From NCBI GenBank assembly GCA_021234155.1, contig JAJEKV010000004.1, forward strand, positions 13,356,716 to 13,420,715: a stretch of 64,000 bases of DNA, in the 5' to 3' direction. Position 1 is the first letter of the stretch, and every line of letters begins with the position of its first letter. The stretch comes from Isoetes taiwanensis. Lineage: Eukaryota; Streptophyta; Lycopodiopsida; Isoetales; Isoetaceae. The notes beneath the pieces were generated by a model, which was not told the DNA's origin, did not search any database, and saw nothing but the letters and a program-made list of their open reading frames with translations. Shown piece by piece: positions 10,690 to 21,129 of the stretch. The translations under genes and the position numbers were made by a program.

Positions 10690-11615
10690 ATAAAGCAAGC
10701 CTCACTTTACTCATCTGGGTCACAACATAGATGTGGTGCAAACATACATATATCTTGGGGGCTATGCCATGAGAACAATTGCCGCAAAGCAGAGCTTTAT
10801 GATTGGTCCCATCAGCACACTTATTCAGGGTTTTGGTGGAACTAATTCTTTTCTATAAGTAAAGGTATGGAGTTCATTGATATTCCTTGCCACTTGGGAA
10901 GACTTGAACAGGGTGCGTAAAGCCTTTCTGACTCGGACCCTCGAAGTTAAGTCCACGGTTCCATACCTAATTCTTGGCAATAACATGATTCTTGCCTCTG
11001 CAGCGTGTCGCTTTGGAATGACATATACTCTAATGTCAGAAGGAATGTCAGAAGGTAGTGAACATGGGAGACACCCGATTCTGACACTGGCCATGGATCC
11101 ACAACATCTTAAAGCCTATTTGAAAAAGAAATGGGCAAGTGGTTCTCTGAATTGGAATGTCCAGGAGAGGGATGTGAGGTGCAAAATAATAAAGATCGTA
11201 CTTACTTAAAACAGTATCTCGATACATGGTTCCTTAGTAAGCTTTGGATTAAAGGTTAAAGCAACACAATATATAAGCCAATAAATCCCACATTTGCACG
11301 TGGCCACAACAGTTCCTATTCTCCCGTTTTCCCATGAACAGACATAGAACACTTGTGTCCATCCATACTAGTTCACACCACCTCAGAATTGAAACACGCA
11401 GATGTGGGGTCGTGAGGAACATGAAGACATGATATGTGAATGTTGCCAGATGGAAGCCATTAAAGATGAATCCCACACTCTTAAGATTTTTTTTCTGGCG
11501 TTTGTGACTATTCAAGCACGATATGTTGAGCTGATTACACCAAGCCATCCATTACATTTGTTCTTGATGTCTGCAGTAATGGCATTATCATCCTTCATCT
11601 TTTGGGGTTATCAAC
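10690..11615 (+). pseudogene. LINE 1, C-terminal part (5' truncated)
   Basis: Fragments of a non-LTR retrotransposon ORF2 C-terminus follow one another in shifting frames. HNIDVVQTYIYLG (near 10725) corresponds to the thumb-region motif found in LINE 2 as QDVEVVQTYKYMG. RVRKAFLTRTLEVKS is near 10911. The segment DRTYLKQYLDTWFLSKLW (near 11196-11249) matches DQTHLKQYIDKSFLSKLC of LINE 2. A Cys-rich end, CECCQMEAIKDESH (11437-11478), resembles the terminal zinc motif of plant LINEs. Element C interrupts the frame at 11616. Removing it, the frame continues from 11615 to 44577 and stops four codons later at 44585-44587. The copy is degenerate. Confidence 0.8.
11611..11615. other. left target duplication of element C
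   Basis: TCAAC directly abuts the LTR start at 11616. The identical pentamer directly follows the LTR end at 44571 (44572-44576). Confidence 0.85.
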
Positions 11616-13235
11616 TGTGACGCTCCCTGAATATATACGACCCCCAGCCGTATACATACGGGGACTTTCCCCTCCCATGGCGACCATCCCGCCATGAGCA
11701 GGGCCCTCCGTCTGACCCGGGCCATCTACGTAGAGATGCTCGAGTGAAGGGCACGGAGGTGTCATTCGGCCCACGCCTTCGATGGGCTCCTACGTCGCGG
11801 AAGCATGAATACAAGGGTTAGCACACAGCATAAATCATATATAAATAACCACCACGAAGGGTGGCGCACCCATCCAAATACCAACGGCAAAGAATATGCA
11901 TCTAAAACTAAGAAAACACCCCAAACCTCAGGTACTACCCCGGCTCAGACTCCAGTGAGGATCGACTGACGGCTGGGCCTCAAGAGATCAGCAGACCGAG
12001 TCTTGGCATGGCGTTGGCTGGCATAGAACATTGGCTAGGGTTGTCCACTCCATCCGCCCCTCCTGTGCACACTTTGCAGATGGGTCGATTCACGCTATGG
12101 CTTCGCTATAGCCTTCCGGAGACGCAGACTCGAGGTATCACCCTTTTGAGTCTACTCCAGGGTTCATGACGCCCCGGTCCGATGAGGCAGGTCAGGGAAG
12201 CGTCCCCTTCCAGGATCACAGTGGTTCCATGGGTGAGCTAGAGAATACGTGCCGCATCAGCGACCCCCGTATCCATACCCAACTTACTCATCCTAAATCT
12301 ACTCAAAGTGCAAGACGCTCCATACGGATCACATCTCTACACCCAGGGAGTGTCAGACCCATACCCGGCCCTCTACGTGACCGGCTATCAGGCCTAGCCC
12401 ACTGTAGGAGTCTCAGGAGCCTTTTATGTTCGTGCAAGACCCCACCCCCACTTCACCACTGTGTCCCTTCTCTGGTGCTAAGCCAGACCATAGCGTCTAC
12501 GACCCGGTGGTCTCTTGTACACAGGCCGCATCTAATGGGAATATTACAGGGCTCTATCTAGGAGCATGCTATCATACTTGAGCTCAGAGGTCTCTATCCC
12601 CTCCCTTTAAACCCCTATTTAATGGAAGCTACCCAAATACTTCATAGATACATCGATCATTCCTTAACAGAGTACCATTCATAATTGAAATGTAATCCTA
12701 CTTACCACAGAAGGGTTAATTTCAACAAAGGCAACCAGCAAAGAGTACTACAGTACTATCCTACAAATCACAAGCTAAACTACTACTAACCCGTGTTTCG
12801 GCTGGAACCGTTATCGTGGGGTGCTTCCATAGTGCTGTGAGTAGGGTGGCAGCAACAGCTAGTGGTTGTTCAGTGATTTTGGTGAAGTCAGCAACAGTCC
12901 TTGGGCGCTCAACTGCTCCTGGGCGCTCAACTGGTTCGATTTTGGCTGATACGGAGGTGGTGATCCACCTAATTGGATCCAAATAGTAATCAACATGCTG
13001 GCCAATCGAGTTTGGCCAGGTGGCGCCTTCCCAAACCATAATTGGCTTAATTATCCTTCTTAATTATTAATTTCCTTAATCATAGGTTATTATCCTTAAT
13101 GATTTAATTAACATAGCTAATTAAATCCCTTTTAGGTCAACCCCCTAGGTTACCATACCCCATGGTGGCGTATCCATACTTGGTGACGTGTCATTGTATT
13201 TATACATATACCGTATAAATACTTGAAACGTCACA
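11616..13235 (-). repeat. 3' LTR of element C
   Basis: A 1620-bp LTR bounded by perfect 7-bp inverted ends, TGTGACG (11616) and CGTCACA (13235). It abuts a polypurine tract on the pol side. Its last 219 bp (13017-13235, the U3 start on the minus strand) recur at 44353-44571 with three substitutions and no gaps. The central part is GC-richer than its surroundings and carries no coding signal that I recognise. Confidence 0.9.
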
Positions 13236-13248
13236 TTCTCCCCTCCTT
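13236..13248 (-). other. polypurine tract of element C
   Basis: Read on the minus strand: AAGGAGGGGAGAA, immediately upstream of TGTGACG at the LTR edge. It is the expected plus-strand primer. Confidence 0.9.
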
Positions 13249-13902
13249 AGAATTAATGATGTCCTCAGCATTAGGGTTAGATACAAATATAGGATATGAC
13301 ATTATGAAGGAAGATAATTCCTTATTTTCGAAGGCAATATATTGAAAACTTTAAAGTTTAAAACAGTTTAAGCACCGAGGTGCATTTCACATGATCATCA
13401 TAATCAAAAAGTTCAAGGACCGAGGTCCAATATCAAAATCCGAGTAACAGGAAAAACACGACATGTAGACGAAATAAAACTGAAGAGTTCGGACCATCAG
13501 CAACCCTCTAACATGGGCAGGCCACGTACTGCTCACTGGCCTGCACATGTCAGTATATCAGTATATATAATTAGATTGTGGTTGAAAATAAATAAAATAT
13601 ATACTCTATCTACCAGGGAACCTATCATGTCTATGGTTTGCAATTCACTGCAGCGTAGGGAATGGTCAAGTTCCCATTATAGCCGGAATGAACGCGGCCT
13701 ATCAACTATATGCTCTCCCAACAAGTCGTGGTTATGTCAACATTGGCATTACACCACGTCCTAGAGAACACAAAAGTGATCTCATCATCGGTAACTATTA
13801 TTATTTATGATGCATCTACCCCTCTAGAGCACTACTCTTGGCAATCAAGCTTCCAAGCTTACCGCCGGCTGCGGGGTTGATAGCATCGTTGATGGTGCGG
13901 CC
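13249..13902 (-). other. 3' untranslated interval of element C
   Basis: About 650 bp between the pol stop and the polypurine tract with no recognisable protein. An open plus-strand frame at 13513-13764 has no family features and is taken as chance. Confidence 0.7.
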
Positions 13903-16629
13903 CTAAGATTCCCGCATGAAGTCTGGATAGTGCTTCTCAAGGTCTATCTTCATCACCCACATAGCATCCTCAACTGGTAAGTGCTTCCACTTAACCAAGT
14001 ATTGCAACATTTGAGTCCTTCTGGTTTGTTTATAAGCTCGATCAAGAAGAGCTTCAGGCACTATCTCCAGCTGCTCCTCTGTCATTTCTAGGAGGGTTGG
14101 GGTATCCAAAACCTCCTCCGAATCAGGGGTGTGTTGTTTCAGAAGACTCACGTGAAAGACCTTGTGGATCTTCAAGCGGGGCGGCAAATTCAAGCGATAT
14201 GCCTGCTCTCCAACACGTTCAATAATTTTGAACGGTCCAGCCCATCTGGGTGCCAACTTCTTGCAGTTGCCAATTTTAAGCTTGGCTTGTTTTACCTTAA
14301 TCTTAAGCCAAACTGATTCACCCACCTGGAAAACGCGTGGGGTCCTGTGCTTATCGGCTACACTCTTCTGACGGCTGCGTGCAGCTAATAAGTACCCACG
14401 AACTTCTTCGACCAGAGCTTGCATCTCCAAGAGAAGTTGTTGAGAAACCTCCACTTTAGAAACGGGGTTATGCCATGTGTCTGGAGTAAGACATTGATAA
14501 CCATAATTTATCATAAAGGGAGACATTCTGGAAGACTCCTTTTTCATGCTGTTGTAGGCAAATTCAACCAGATAAATATAGTCAGCCCATTGTGATTGCT
14601 TACTCCACACATAACTTCTTAGCATGTCCTCTATAATGCGATTGGTACGCTCTGTCTGACCATCTGTTTGAGGATGATATGCCGTACTCATAGCAAGCTT
14701 GGTGTGGATGGTGGCAAAGAAATCTTTCCAGAATGCACTTACGAATTTGGGATCCCTGTCGGATATAATAACTCGTGGCATTCCGTGTAACCTGAAGATC
14801 TCCTTGGCAAAAAGCAGAGCAGTATCAAAGGCTGTATCCGTGGTACGACATGGCAAGAAATGAGCCATTTTTGACAATTTATCGACCACTACCATTAAGG
14901 CATCATATCCACGGAGAGTGCGTGGAAGGCCCACAATGAAATCCATGGTTATTACTTCCCATTTGGCGTTGGGCACATCCAGAGGTTGCAACTCGCCTGG
15001 AATCCTTAACTGCTCAGCTTTGGTTTGCTGGCACACTTGACACTGCTTAATGTACCTGGCAATGTCCTTTTTCATCGAAGGCCAGAAATAGCTGGAGCGA
15101 ATCTTAAAGTAGGTCTTCATAAACCCTGCATGTCCAGCTATAGGGCTGTTGTGTGTGTCGTGGAGGATTAGCTTACGCACTCCCGAAGTTTCAGGCACAC
15201 AAAACTTATCTTTGTAATATAACAAGTTGCCCTCTTTCTTATACGCACGAAAGGCTTCCCGCTCCTTATCCGTGCGAGCTTCCTTAGCCAAACTATCCCA
15301 AACCTCACAGAACTCAGGATCCGTGGCCAAGGTCTGCTCTATCTGTTTGCTAAACTCACTGGTGAGTGTAGAGATTGCATTACAATGGGTTCGGGTTATC
15401 AAGGGATGGCATGATAACGCATCCGCAACCACATTGTGCTTTCCAGGTTTATACATAATCTCAAAATCATACTCCTCCAGAAATTCCATCCATCTTCTCT
15501 GACGGAGATTGAGATTTGGCTGGGTGGATAAATAACGGAGACTTTGATGATCCGTATTCAACTGGAATCTTCTACCAAGAAGGTAGTGTCTCCATATCCG
15601 CAGGGCACGGACAACGACTAACAATTCCTGATCATGGGTAGGGTAGCGCTGCTCCGTCTCATTCATTTTCTTCGAATCATAAGCAATAACCCTCCCCTCC
15701 TGCATTAGGACTCCACCGGTGGCAATCTTACTAGCATCTGTTGCCACTAGTTTATCCTTCTCAGGATCGGGCAATGTGAGAACTGGTGCTGACGTTAAGG
15801 CATCTTTAAGCTGCTGGAAACTTGTTTGAACCTTTGCTTTCCAGTGTTCTATCCAATCCTTCACCTTCTCATGCTTTGTAAGATTTGTAAGAGGTGCTGC
15901 AATCTTTGCAAAATCCTTTACAAATTTCCGATAATATCCTGCTAATCCCAAGAAACTTCGGACCTCGGAAACATTTCCTGGAATAGGCCATTCCCTTACA
16001 GCCTCTATCTTTGCTGGATCTGTAGCAATTCCCTCTGCCGAAATGACATGGCCCAAATAGTCGACCTTCGGAGTGGCAAACTTGCACTTAGAAAACTTGG
16101 CAAAGAGCTGATGACGTCTTAGCTTTTGTAGGGCCAATCTAAGATGTTTCTCATGCTCCTCTAGGGTCTTACTATAGATGAGAATGTCGTCAAAGAAAAT
16201 AATAACAAAATCATCCAAGTATTGTCGGAAGACATCATTCATCAATCGCATGAAAGTTGTTGGGGCATTAGTTAATCCAAAAGGCATAACTGTAAACTCA
16301 TAGTGCCCATATCTAGTGCGAAAAGCAGATTTATGGATGTCCTCCTCTTTAATTCTTATCTGATGGTATCCGGAGCGTAGATCAATCTTTGAGAAATACT
16401 TAGCCCCTTGCAATTGGTCCATTAGATCATCTGCTCTTGGCAAAGCATAGCGATTCTTGATGGTATGCTTGTTGAGTTGTCGATAATCAATACACATCCT
16501 CAAGGAGCCATCCTTTTTCTTAACAAAAAGAATAGGAGCGCCAAAAGGCGAAGCACTAGGACGAATGAAACCTAGGTTTAGTAACTCCTGAAGTTGCTTC
16601 TTAAGCTCCGCCAACTCGAGAGGACTCAT
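13903..16629 (-). CDS. pol: pol (RT, RNase H, integrase, chromodomain) of element C
   Basis: An uninterrupted 908-codon frame, the longest in the window. [20 protein letters not shown] (about 25-42), [13 protein letters not shown] (81-93), catalytic FFDDILIYS (145-153), YLGHVIS (191-197). RNase H: ATDAS with the acidic residue at 298, E335 in HDQE, and [13 protein letters not shown] (393-405). Integrase: HHCC residues around H493, H500, C530 and C533, and core acidic residues D563 (TMDF), D624 (SDRDPKF) and E660 (GQTE), spaced D-35-E. The GPF/Y module ([19 protein letters not shown]) is near 795-815. The last 55 residues form a chromodomain ([15 protein letters not shown]). The ATG is internal: the true polyprotein starts upstream in gag or protease, and a small frameshift at about 16625 separates this frame from the protease. 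All catalytic residues are present. Confidence 0.95.
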   Translation of the reverse strand: MSPLELAELKKQLQELLNLGFIRPSASPFGAPILFVKKKDGSLRMCIDYRQLNKHTIKNRYALPRADDLMDQLQGAKYFSKIDLRSGYHQIRIKEEDIHKSAFRTRYGHYEFTVMPFGLTNAPTTFMRLMNDVFRQYLDDFVIIFFDDILIYSKTLEEHEKHLRLALQKLRRHQLFAKFSKCKFATPKVDYLGHVISAEGIATDPAKIEAVREWPIPGNVSEVRSFLGLAGYYRKFVKDFAKIAAPLTNLTKHEKVKDWIEHWKAKVQTSFQQLKDALTSAPVLTLPDPEKDKLVATDASKIATGGVLMQEGRVIAYDSKKMNETEQRYPTHDQELLVVVRALRIWRHYLLGRRFQLNTDHQSLRYLSTQPNLNLRQRRWMEFLEEYDFEIMYKPGKHNVVADALSCHPLITRTHCNAISTLTSEFSKQIEQTLATDPEFCEVWDSLAKEARTDKEREAFRAYKKEGNLLYYKDKFCVPETSGVRKLILHDTHNSPIAGHAGFMKTYFKIRSSYFWPSMKKDIARYIKQCQVCQQTKAEQLRIPGELQPLDVPNAKWEVITMDFIVGLPRTLRGYDALMVVVDKLSKMAHFLPCRTTDTAFDTALLFAKEIFRLHGMPRVIISDRDPKFVSAFWKDFFATIHTKLAMSTAYHPQTDGQTERTNRIIEDMLRSYVWSKQSQWADYIYLVEFAYNSMKKESSRMSPFMINYGYQCLTPDTWHNPVSKVEVSQQLLLEMQALVEEVRGYLLAARSRQKSVADKHRTPRVFQVGESVWLKIKVKQAKLKIGNCKKLAPRWAGPFKIIERVGEQAYRLNLPPRLKIHKVFHVSLLKQHTPDSEEVLDTPTLLEMTEEQLEIVPEALLDRAYKQTRRTQMLQYLVKWKHLPVEDAMWVMKIDLEKHYPDFMRES

Positions 16630-17240
16630 ACGGGGCCTTGCTGGTAGGCTTAGTACCTGGCTCTAAAGCTATCTCACATTCTACCCCTCTAAAAGGAGGA
16701 AGCTTCTGGATCTCATCTGGGAAAAGATCACCAAATTCTTGGAGAAGATTAGCAATCCCCTGTGGCAAGGCGTCGATTACTTGCTTCTGTTTGGCATCTG
16801 ACTCAATAGAGGCAAGTCTAATGACGCAAAGGAGCTTTTCCTTGCGTATAGCTTTATCTAACTGCCTGATGGACATAGACTGCATAATAGGGTTGAATGG
16901 TTCACCTTTTATAGTCACGCTGGCTCCATTAGTCGCGTTGAAGGTAACTTCGTTTTTCTCGCATCTATGTTCGCTTTTTGCGATGCCAAGAATTCCATAC
17001 CAACAATGAGGCCGATTTGCCAATATCCATCAACTTCGGGCCCCAAAGCAACCGGTGCACTGCAACCGCAGATCTTGAGATTGATGCGACGGCCATGAGT
17101 ATGTCCGACCTTACCATCGGCTATAGTGATGGGCCTCTACGGGACCTCAATGTTTCAAGTCAGTAAGACCCGGGCCATTCTAGGAGAAGCAAAATTATGG
17201 GTACTTCCCGTATCCATAAGAATTACAAAAAGGCTTACTG
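16601..17240 (-). pseudogene. pol: protease region of element C, frameshifted
   Basis: The retropepsin active site is canonical: VILMDTGSTHNF, with DTG at 17214-17206. The following strand runs through three frames before it reaches LIVGMEFLASQ (near 17010), the second conserved protease segment. From 17023 a frame runs to 16601 and carries NEVTFNATNGASV and the spacer LLQEFGDLFPDE that leads into the RT. It overlaps the pol frame by 29 bases out of phase, with the conserved APY-R-MSPLEL junction damaged by a small deletion near 16625-16640. The protease would therefore not be made from this copy although pol downstream is intact. Confidence 0.85.
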
Positions 17241-17659
17241 CCTACTTGACCTATGGTGGAAATGACAGCGGGATGACTTTCGAATTGCCGGTTTCTATAG
17301 CCGCAAGGATATGAGACGCACCATGAATGTACTCGGGAGCCTCCTCCTCGACAGGTAGTGTTGATTCAAGATCGCCCCCAATCGAGGTCGTCGGCCATGG
17401 CCAGCGGGGGCGTCTGCGTGACATAAGGACAATTCTGCATAAAGTGTCCGGGCGATACACCGTAGCATGCCTTATCTCTATGGAGCTGTTCTCGGCCTCT
17501 TTAGGAATAGACTCAAGAGGTTCCAACTTCCTTACACCGACATTGTTCTCGTTTTATCGGGCGTCTTGAAGGTGACTTTCTTTTCCCGGACGCCATAAGA
17601 GTTCTCACGAGGGCCCCCGGACTTGGCGAGCGGGGTTTATACGGTGTGGACGGCCGTGG
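17241..17659 (-). pseudogene. gag: gag C-terminus with damaged zinc knuckle, element C
   Basis: A nucleocapsid knuckle can be read at 17467-17429 as ACYGVSPGHFMQNC. Relative to the CX2CX4HX4C pattern, the second Cys is missing, as if one codon (TGT) were deleted in a run of TGT-like bases. The neighbouring linker is broken by frameshifts. In an intact element this part binds RNA for packaging. Confidence 0.75.
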
Positions 17660-18601
17660 CTACGTGTAAGGAGCAGGACGCGGATACTGGTTCTTTGGTG
17701 TGTCCTCCTCGAGGCTCAATGCTTTAGCCTCAGCCTCCGCAACTGATTTCGGGTCTATGGCCTTAACCATTCGTTTAATTGATGGGGCCAACCCTTCAAT
17801 GTAACCCTCCACCGCTCTCTTTTCATTCATACCTGGTACATACAGCCTCAGGCGCATAAATTCATCAGTGTAAGCCTGAACCGACATACCCTTCTGTTCT
17901 AACCTATAGAAGGTCTGAATTTGTTGGCATTTGTGCGCACGAGGCACATAATGCGACTTAAAAGCTTTAGCAAACTTGTTAAACTTGCATCTGCTTCTAT
18001 TCAGATGCTTGGCTCTAGCATAGCCCTTCCACCAAATACGGGCAGCTCCTGTAAGGTTTATGGTAGCAACCTTTCATGTATCCTTTTCTGTCATGCCATA
18101 GGACTTCCCAAACTCCTTCATTTCGTCCAACCAGGACTCTGCATTCAATCCGCCTCTAGATTTCCCATCAAACTGGGCCAGTTTCCTATTCTTCCATATA
18201 CTAGTTATGGCTGTATCAACCGTCTTGCGGTACTCCTTATCCCGGCGCTTTGCATGATCACCGGATGATACCGACGACTCAGAGGACACATAAGTAGCTG
18301 ATTGGGAGGAGGTGGCGCTATCCCTAGAGGAACTGCGATGACGTTTAGCATGGGGCCTCCTCTGTGCAGGTACAGGGCTGGTTTTAGATGGGGACGGCTG
18401 CTGTGTAGGTGGACTTGGCGGTAGCGGAGGTAACTCCAGTCCGTCCTCTTGTATATGCTGGGGCGGATTGGCATGCAACACATAAGCTTGCAACTCGCCT
18501 AATTGCCTCTTCATTAGCATAAGTTCCTGTTCAGGTGTTAATCTACTGGCATTGGAGGGCGTCTGCCAGGCAGCGTTGCGTGCACCATCTAAATCGAGCA
18601 T
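17660..18601 (-). pseudogene. gag: gag capsid of element C
   Basis: A frame of about 314 codons beginning MLDLDGARN at 18601. The first 130 residues are Pro/Ser-rich with a basic patch. The capsid domain follows: KLAQFDGKSRGGLNAESWLDE, then WWKGYARA and the conserved EGYIEGLAPSIKRMV. A single TGA at 18076-18074 stands where a Trp codon (TGG) is expected (EKDT-stop-KVATINLTG). The frame is otherwise continuous to 17660. The fragment is typical in size and order for a chromovirus gag. Confidence 0.85.
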
Positions 18602-18862
18602 AAAAAAAAAGTATAAGCAGAATTATAGTACATAAAATCCCACAAAATTATCATTGCGGATAGGGTAGAGAGAGAATACAAGGAAAAGTATAATGGCAAA
18701 GATTCTTATCGCAAGAGAAAACTATTATTTCATTAAAGTTCCACACCTTAGTACTGCCAAAAGTTGATACAAGAGTATGATACAAGGACAAACATGATAC
18801 AGCGGAGACTTGAAGGTTAACTCACATACAGCATACAAAAAACAAAACTGAAGAGACCGGGC

Positions 18863-19320
18863 CTAAGGGTTCGCAAATGGGTACAAAATTGAGTAGCGAA
18901 CACTTTCACGTACAGCCCTAACGAGCTTGTAACGTGCCCAGACCTGAACGATAACAGGTTGATACTCCAGCGTTGGGCTAATAATAAGGAGATTGAAAAG
19001 CCTCCTTAAAGCATAGAAGATTTGCCACAAGTGGTCGTTGGCGTCCTCGAAAGCTTCATGCCTGGACATATCCCAATAGTCCCATGTGCGGCGAAGAGTT
19101 TGCTTCAGGTCCTCAAAGGCCCTGTCCCTGAGAATGTTAACTATCTCCATCCCCTTGGCTGGATCATAGGGTTCCCCTGGTGGTGTGGGTTCTATCTCGT
19201 AACCTTCGTCTTATTCCGGGTACTCCCCATATCTTTGGCCATAATCCTGTTCTGGCGGTCCTGGATCATCTCTCCTTATCAGATCGGTAATTCTCTCTTC
19301 ATATTCTTCAAGTGTCTCTT
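18863..19320 (-). pseudogene. unrecognised ORF between the leader ORF and gag of element C
   Basis: Read on the minus strand, a frame runs from about 19320 to 18863 with one in-frame TAA near 19215. The N-terminal part is acidic (EEYEERITDLIRRDD near 19300), the middle is Pro-rich, and the C-terminal part is helical and basic with many Trp, Arg and Leu residues (DLKQTLRRTWDYWD). I recognise no domain. The frame is preceded by a pyrimidine-rich stretch ending CTTGCAG at 19321, a good splice-acceptor shape, so it may be a second exon of the upstream leader ORF. It ends about 260 bp before the gag start. It could be a retrotransposon accessory protein or chance coding left from captured DNA. Confidence 0.5.
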
Positions 19321-19547
19321 CTGCAAGAGGATATAAATGAATATAGAATATTGAACAATTTCATTATACTGTAATCTTCAATAAATAGAAGAACACATCA
19401 TGGAAGAGAACAATTTTTTAATTGTATTGATCGATACAATAATCACAATTGATAAGAAGATGGCATATCATATTATAAAATGGCTAAAGAAAATGCCAAA
19501 CCAAAATTCTACAACTATACGCAATACAAAGTGTGTAATACAATTAT
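19321..19547 (-). other. AT-rich interval between the two leader ORFs, possible intron
   Basis: About 220 bp of AT-rich sequence without open frames separates the two unrecognised ORFs. It ends, in minus-strand sense, in a pyrimidine-rich stretch and CAG (19327-19321). No clear donor was identified. Confidence 0.35.
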
Positions 19548-19630
19548 TTAAGAGCTAGGTCCCCCCTCTTCATTCGTAGATCGAGGAGGTGGTGGCGGCG
19601 GTCGGTGTCGTAGCAGAGTCGCCCCTGGGT

Positions 19631-20990
19631 CTACTGTGGCAGCCGCAATGGAAGCAACCTCTGGCGGGTAAGCGCAACAGCCAATGGGGCTGCCGTAAGG
19701 AGCTTCATGCTCATCCAGGGTGCAATGTCTTGTCCCAAGGCCGTCAGGGCAAGATCCCGTCGTACGAGTACATAAGTGAACGTACGATAGGGAAGCTTCT
19801 TGTGCCCGGCCATTGTGGAGAGAGCACGGAGGGTCCACCATGAAGCTTCGGCCTCCGGCCCTAAGTCTCGGGCTATAAAAAGAACTTGCCCCTGTCGAAA
19901 AGCTGATAAGAAGAAGCGAGTAAGGTGGTTTCCCAATACCTTCCCTTGCGGGGTCTCTGACGTAGCCACCTCCTTGTCCAAATCCATAGGGACTTCTTCT
20001 TCCTTGAGCTCTTGCTGCTCTTCCTTCAAATGAGCAGGGTTATGATATAGATCCTCTCCCTCCTCATCCGAATCGGAGGGAACCTCGACCATATTAATGT
20101 TTGGAACATGAGGTCCCATAGCTGTAAAGGCATCCGGTGAAGGCTGAAAGGGCAGATCCTGCATCACTAGTTCCCGAAGCCGTAGCAAAGTTTCAGCTGG
20201 CTCTAGGATCTCCTGGTGGAATTGGAGTAACTGCTGCACCTCCAGAGGAAGCTCAATAGGAGCGAAGTCGATGAAATCATCCATACAGTACTCCGCTAGC
20301 TCATAGAGTACATGGTCCTTACGCCGACGCTTAAATCCGGCCACCATGTGATAGGTCCAGATGATATCATCCAAGAGAAGATATTCTTGCCCTTGGTGAT
20401 ACACAACTGGAAGGGCGTCTAGCCCTGACAAGCGTGCAGCTTATTCCCGTTGTGGTGGCATCTCCTCTGCCAACTGCTTCCAACGGCCGAATTCACTCAT
20501 GCCTATATGCTCCTCTTCTCCCTCCTCGGAAGATTCCGGAAGTTTGCCTTTCTCTGCCGGCAAAGTCTCATCCTCAACGTATTGATCCATGAGGATGGAG
20601 AGGGCGAAGGCGACTTCAAGATATTGTCGCCCCTGGTGCTGCACAACGGGCAGGTGCTTGCCCCATCTAAGCTTTCCTTTCAGCACATCATACGCGTGGG
20701 TGTCACCCCCTAGCATATCCCAGACCACATCCCGTTCTAGATACAATTGGGGAGGATCCCCAAGAGGAATACACAAAGAAAGCATCTCCTCTGTGTAAAA
20801 CTCTAGGAATCCGGCATAGTCAGGGTGTCGCTGCATAAAACTCTAGGAATCCGGCATAGTCAGGGTGCCGCTGCATATTAGTGATGAGATCAAGGCGCTG
20901 ACATAGCAAGGGCCGTAACAGGTCGAAGGGCACTTGCGGATCCCAATGCTCTCCATCTTGGTACCATGCAAGTAGGTCGGTGGCTGCCAT
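19631..20990 (-). pseudogene. leader ORF upstream of gag, element C (no known family)
   Basis: The start ATG at 20990-20988 has a strong plant context (GCCATGG). Without the 40-bp duplication at 20796-20875, the frame would be 440 codons long, broken only by one TAA at 20443-20441. The protein is rich in Asp, Glu, Leu and Pro. A motif is repeated inside it: LPVVQHQGRQYLEVAFAL near 20660 and LPVVYHQGQEYLLLDDII near 20400, each followed by an acidic linker (SSEEGEEEH; PSDSDEEGED). No signal peptide, transmembrane helix or zinc motif is evident. It sits where the leader of element C should be, beyond gag and facing the lost 5' LTR, so an accessory protein of the element is the simplest idea; a captured host sequence is the alternative. 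I do not recognise the family. Confidence 0.6.
20796..20875 (-). repeat. 40-bp tandem duplication disrupting the leader ORF
   Basis: Units starting at 20796 and 20836 are identical except for one base. Since 40 is not a multiple of three, the duplication shifts the frame, repeating the NMQRHPDYAGFLEF segment in both halves. Confidence 0.9.
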
Positions 20991-21129
20991 GGCGCTGGAA
21001 GGGAGGAGGAAGGAAGGAAAACGGATACAAACAAATGAAAATAACTTTGAAAACTCCTTTTTATCCCTTTTTATGGATGCTGACGTCAATAATTTCGTAC
21101 TTAATACAAAATAAAAAGTAAGTTTTTAT

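Noticed and set aside
11616-13235. Solo LTR unrelated to the pol at 13.9-16.6 kb
   Set aside because: A polypurine tract in the right orientation abuts the LTR on the pol side, tying it to element C.
13513-13764. Plus-strand gene downstream of pol in element C
   Set aside because: Lies in the 3' untranslated interval of a minus-strand element and has no family features.
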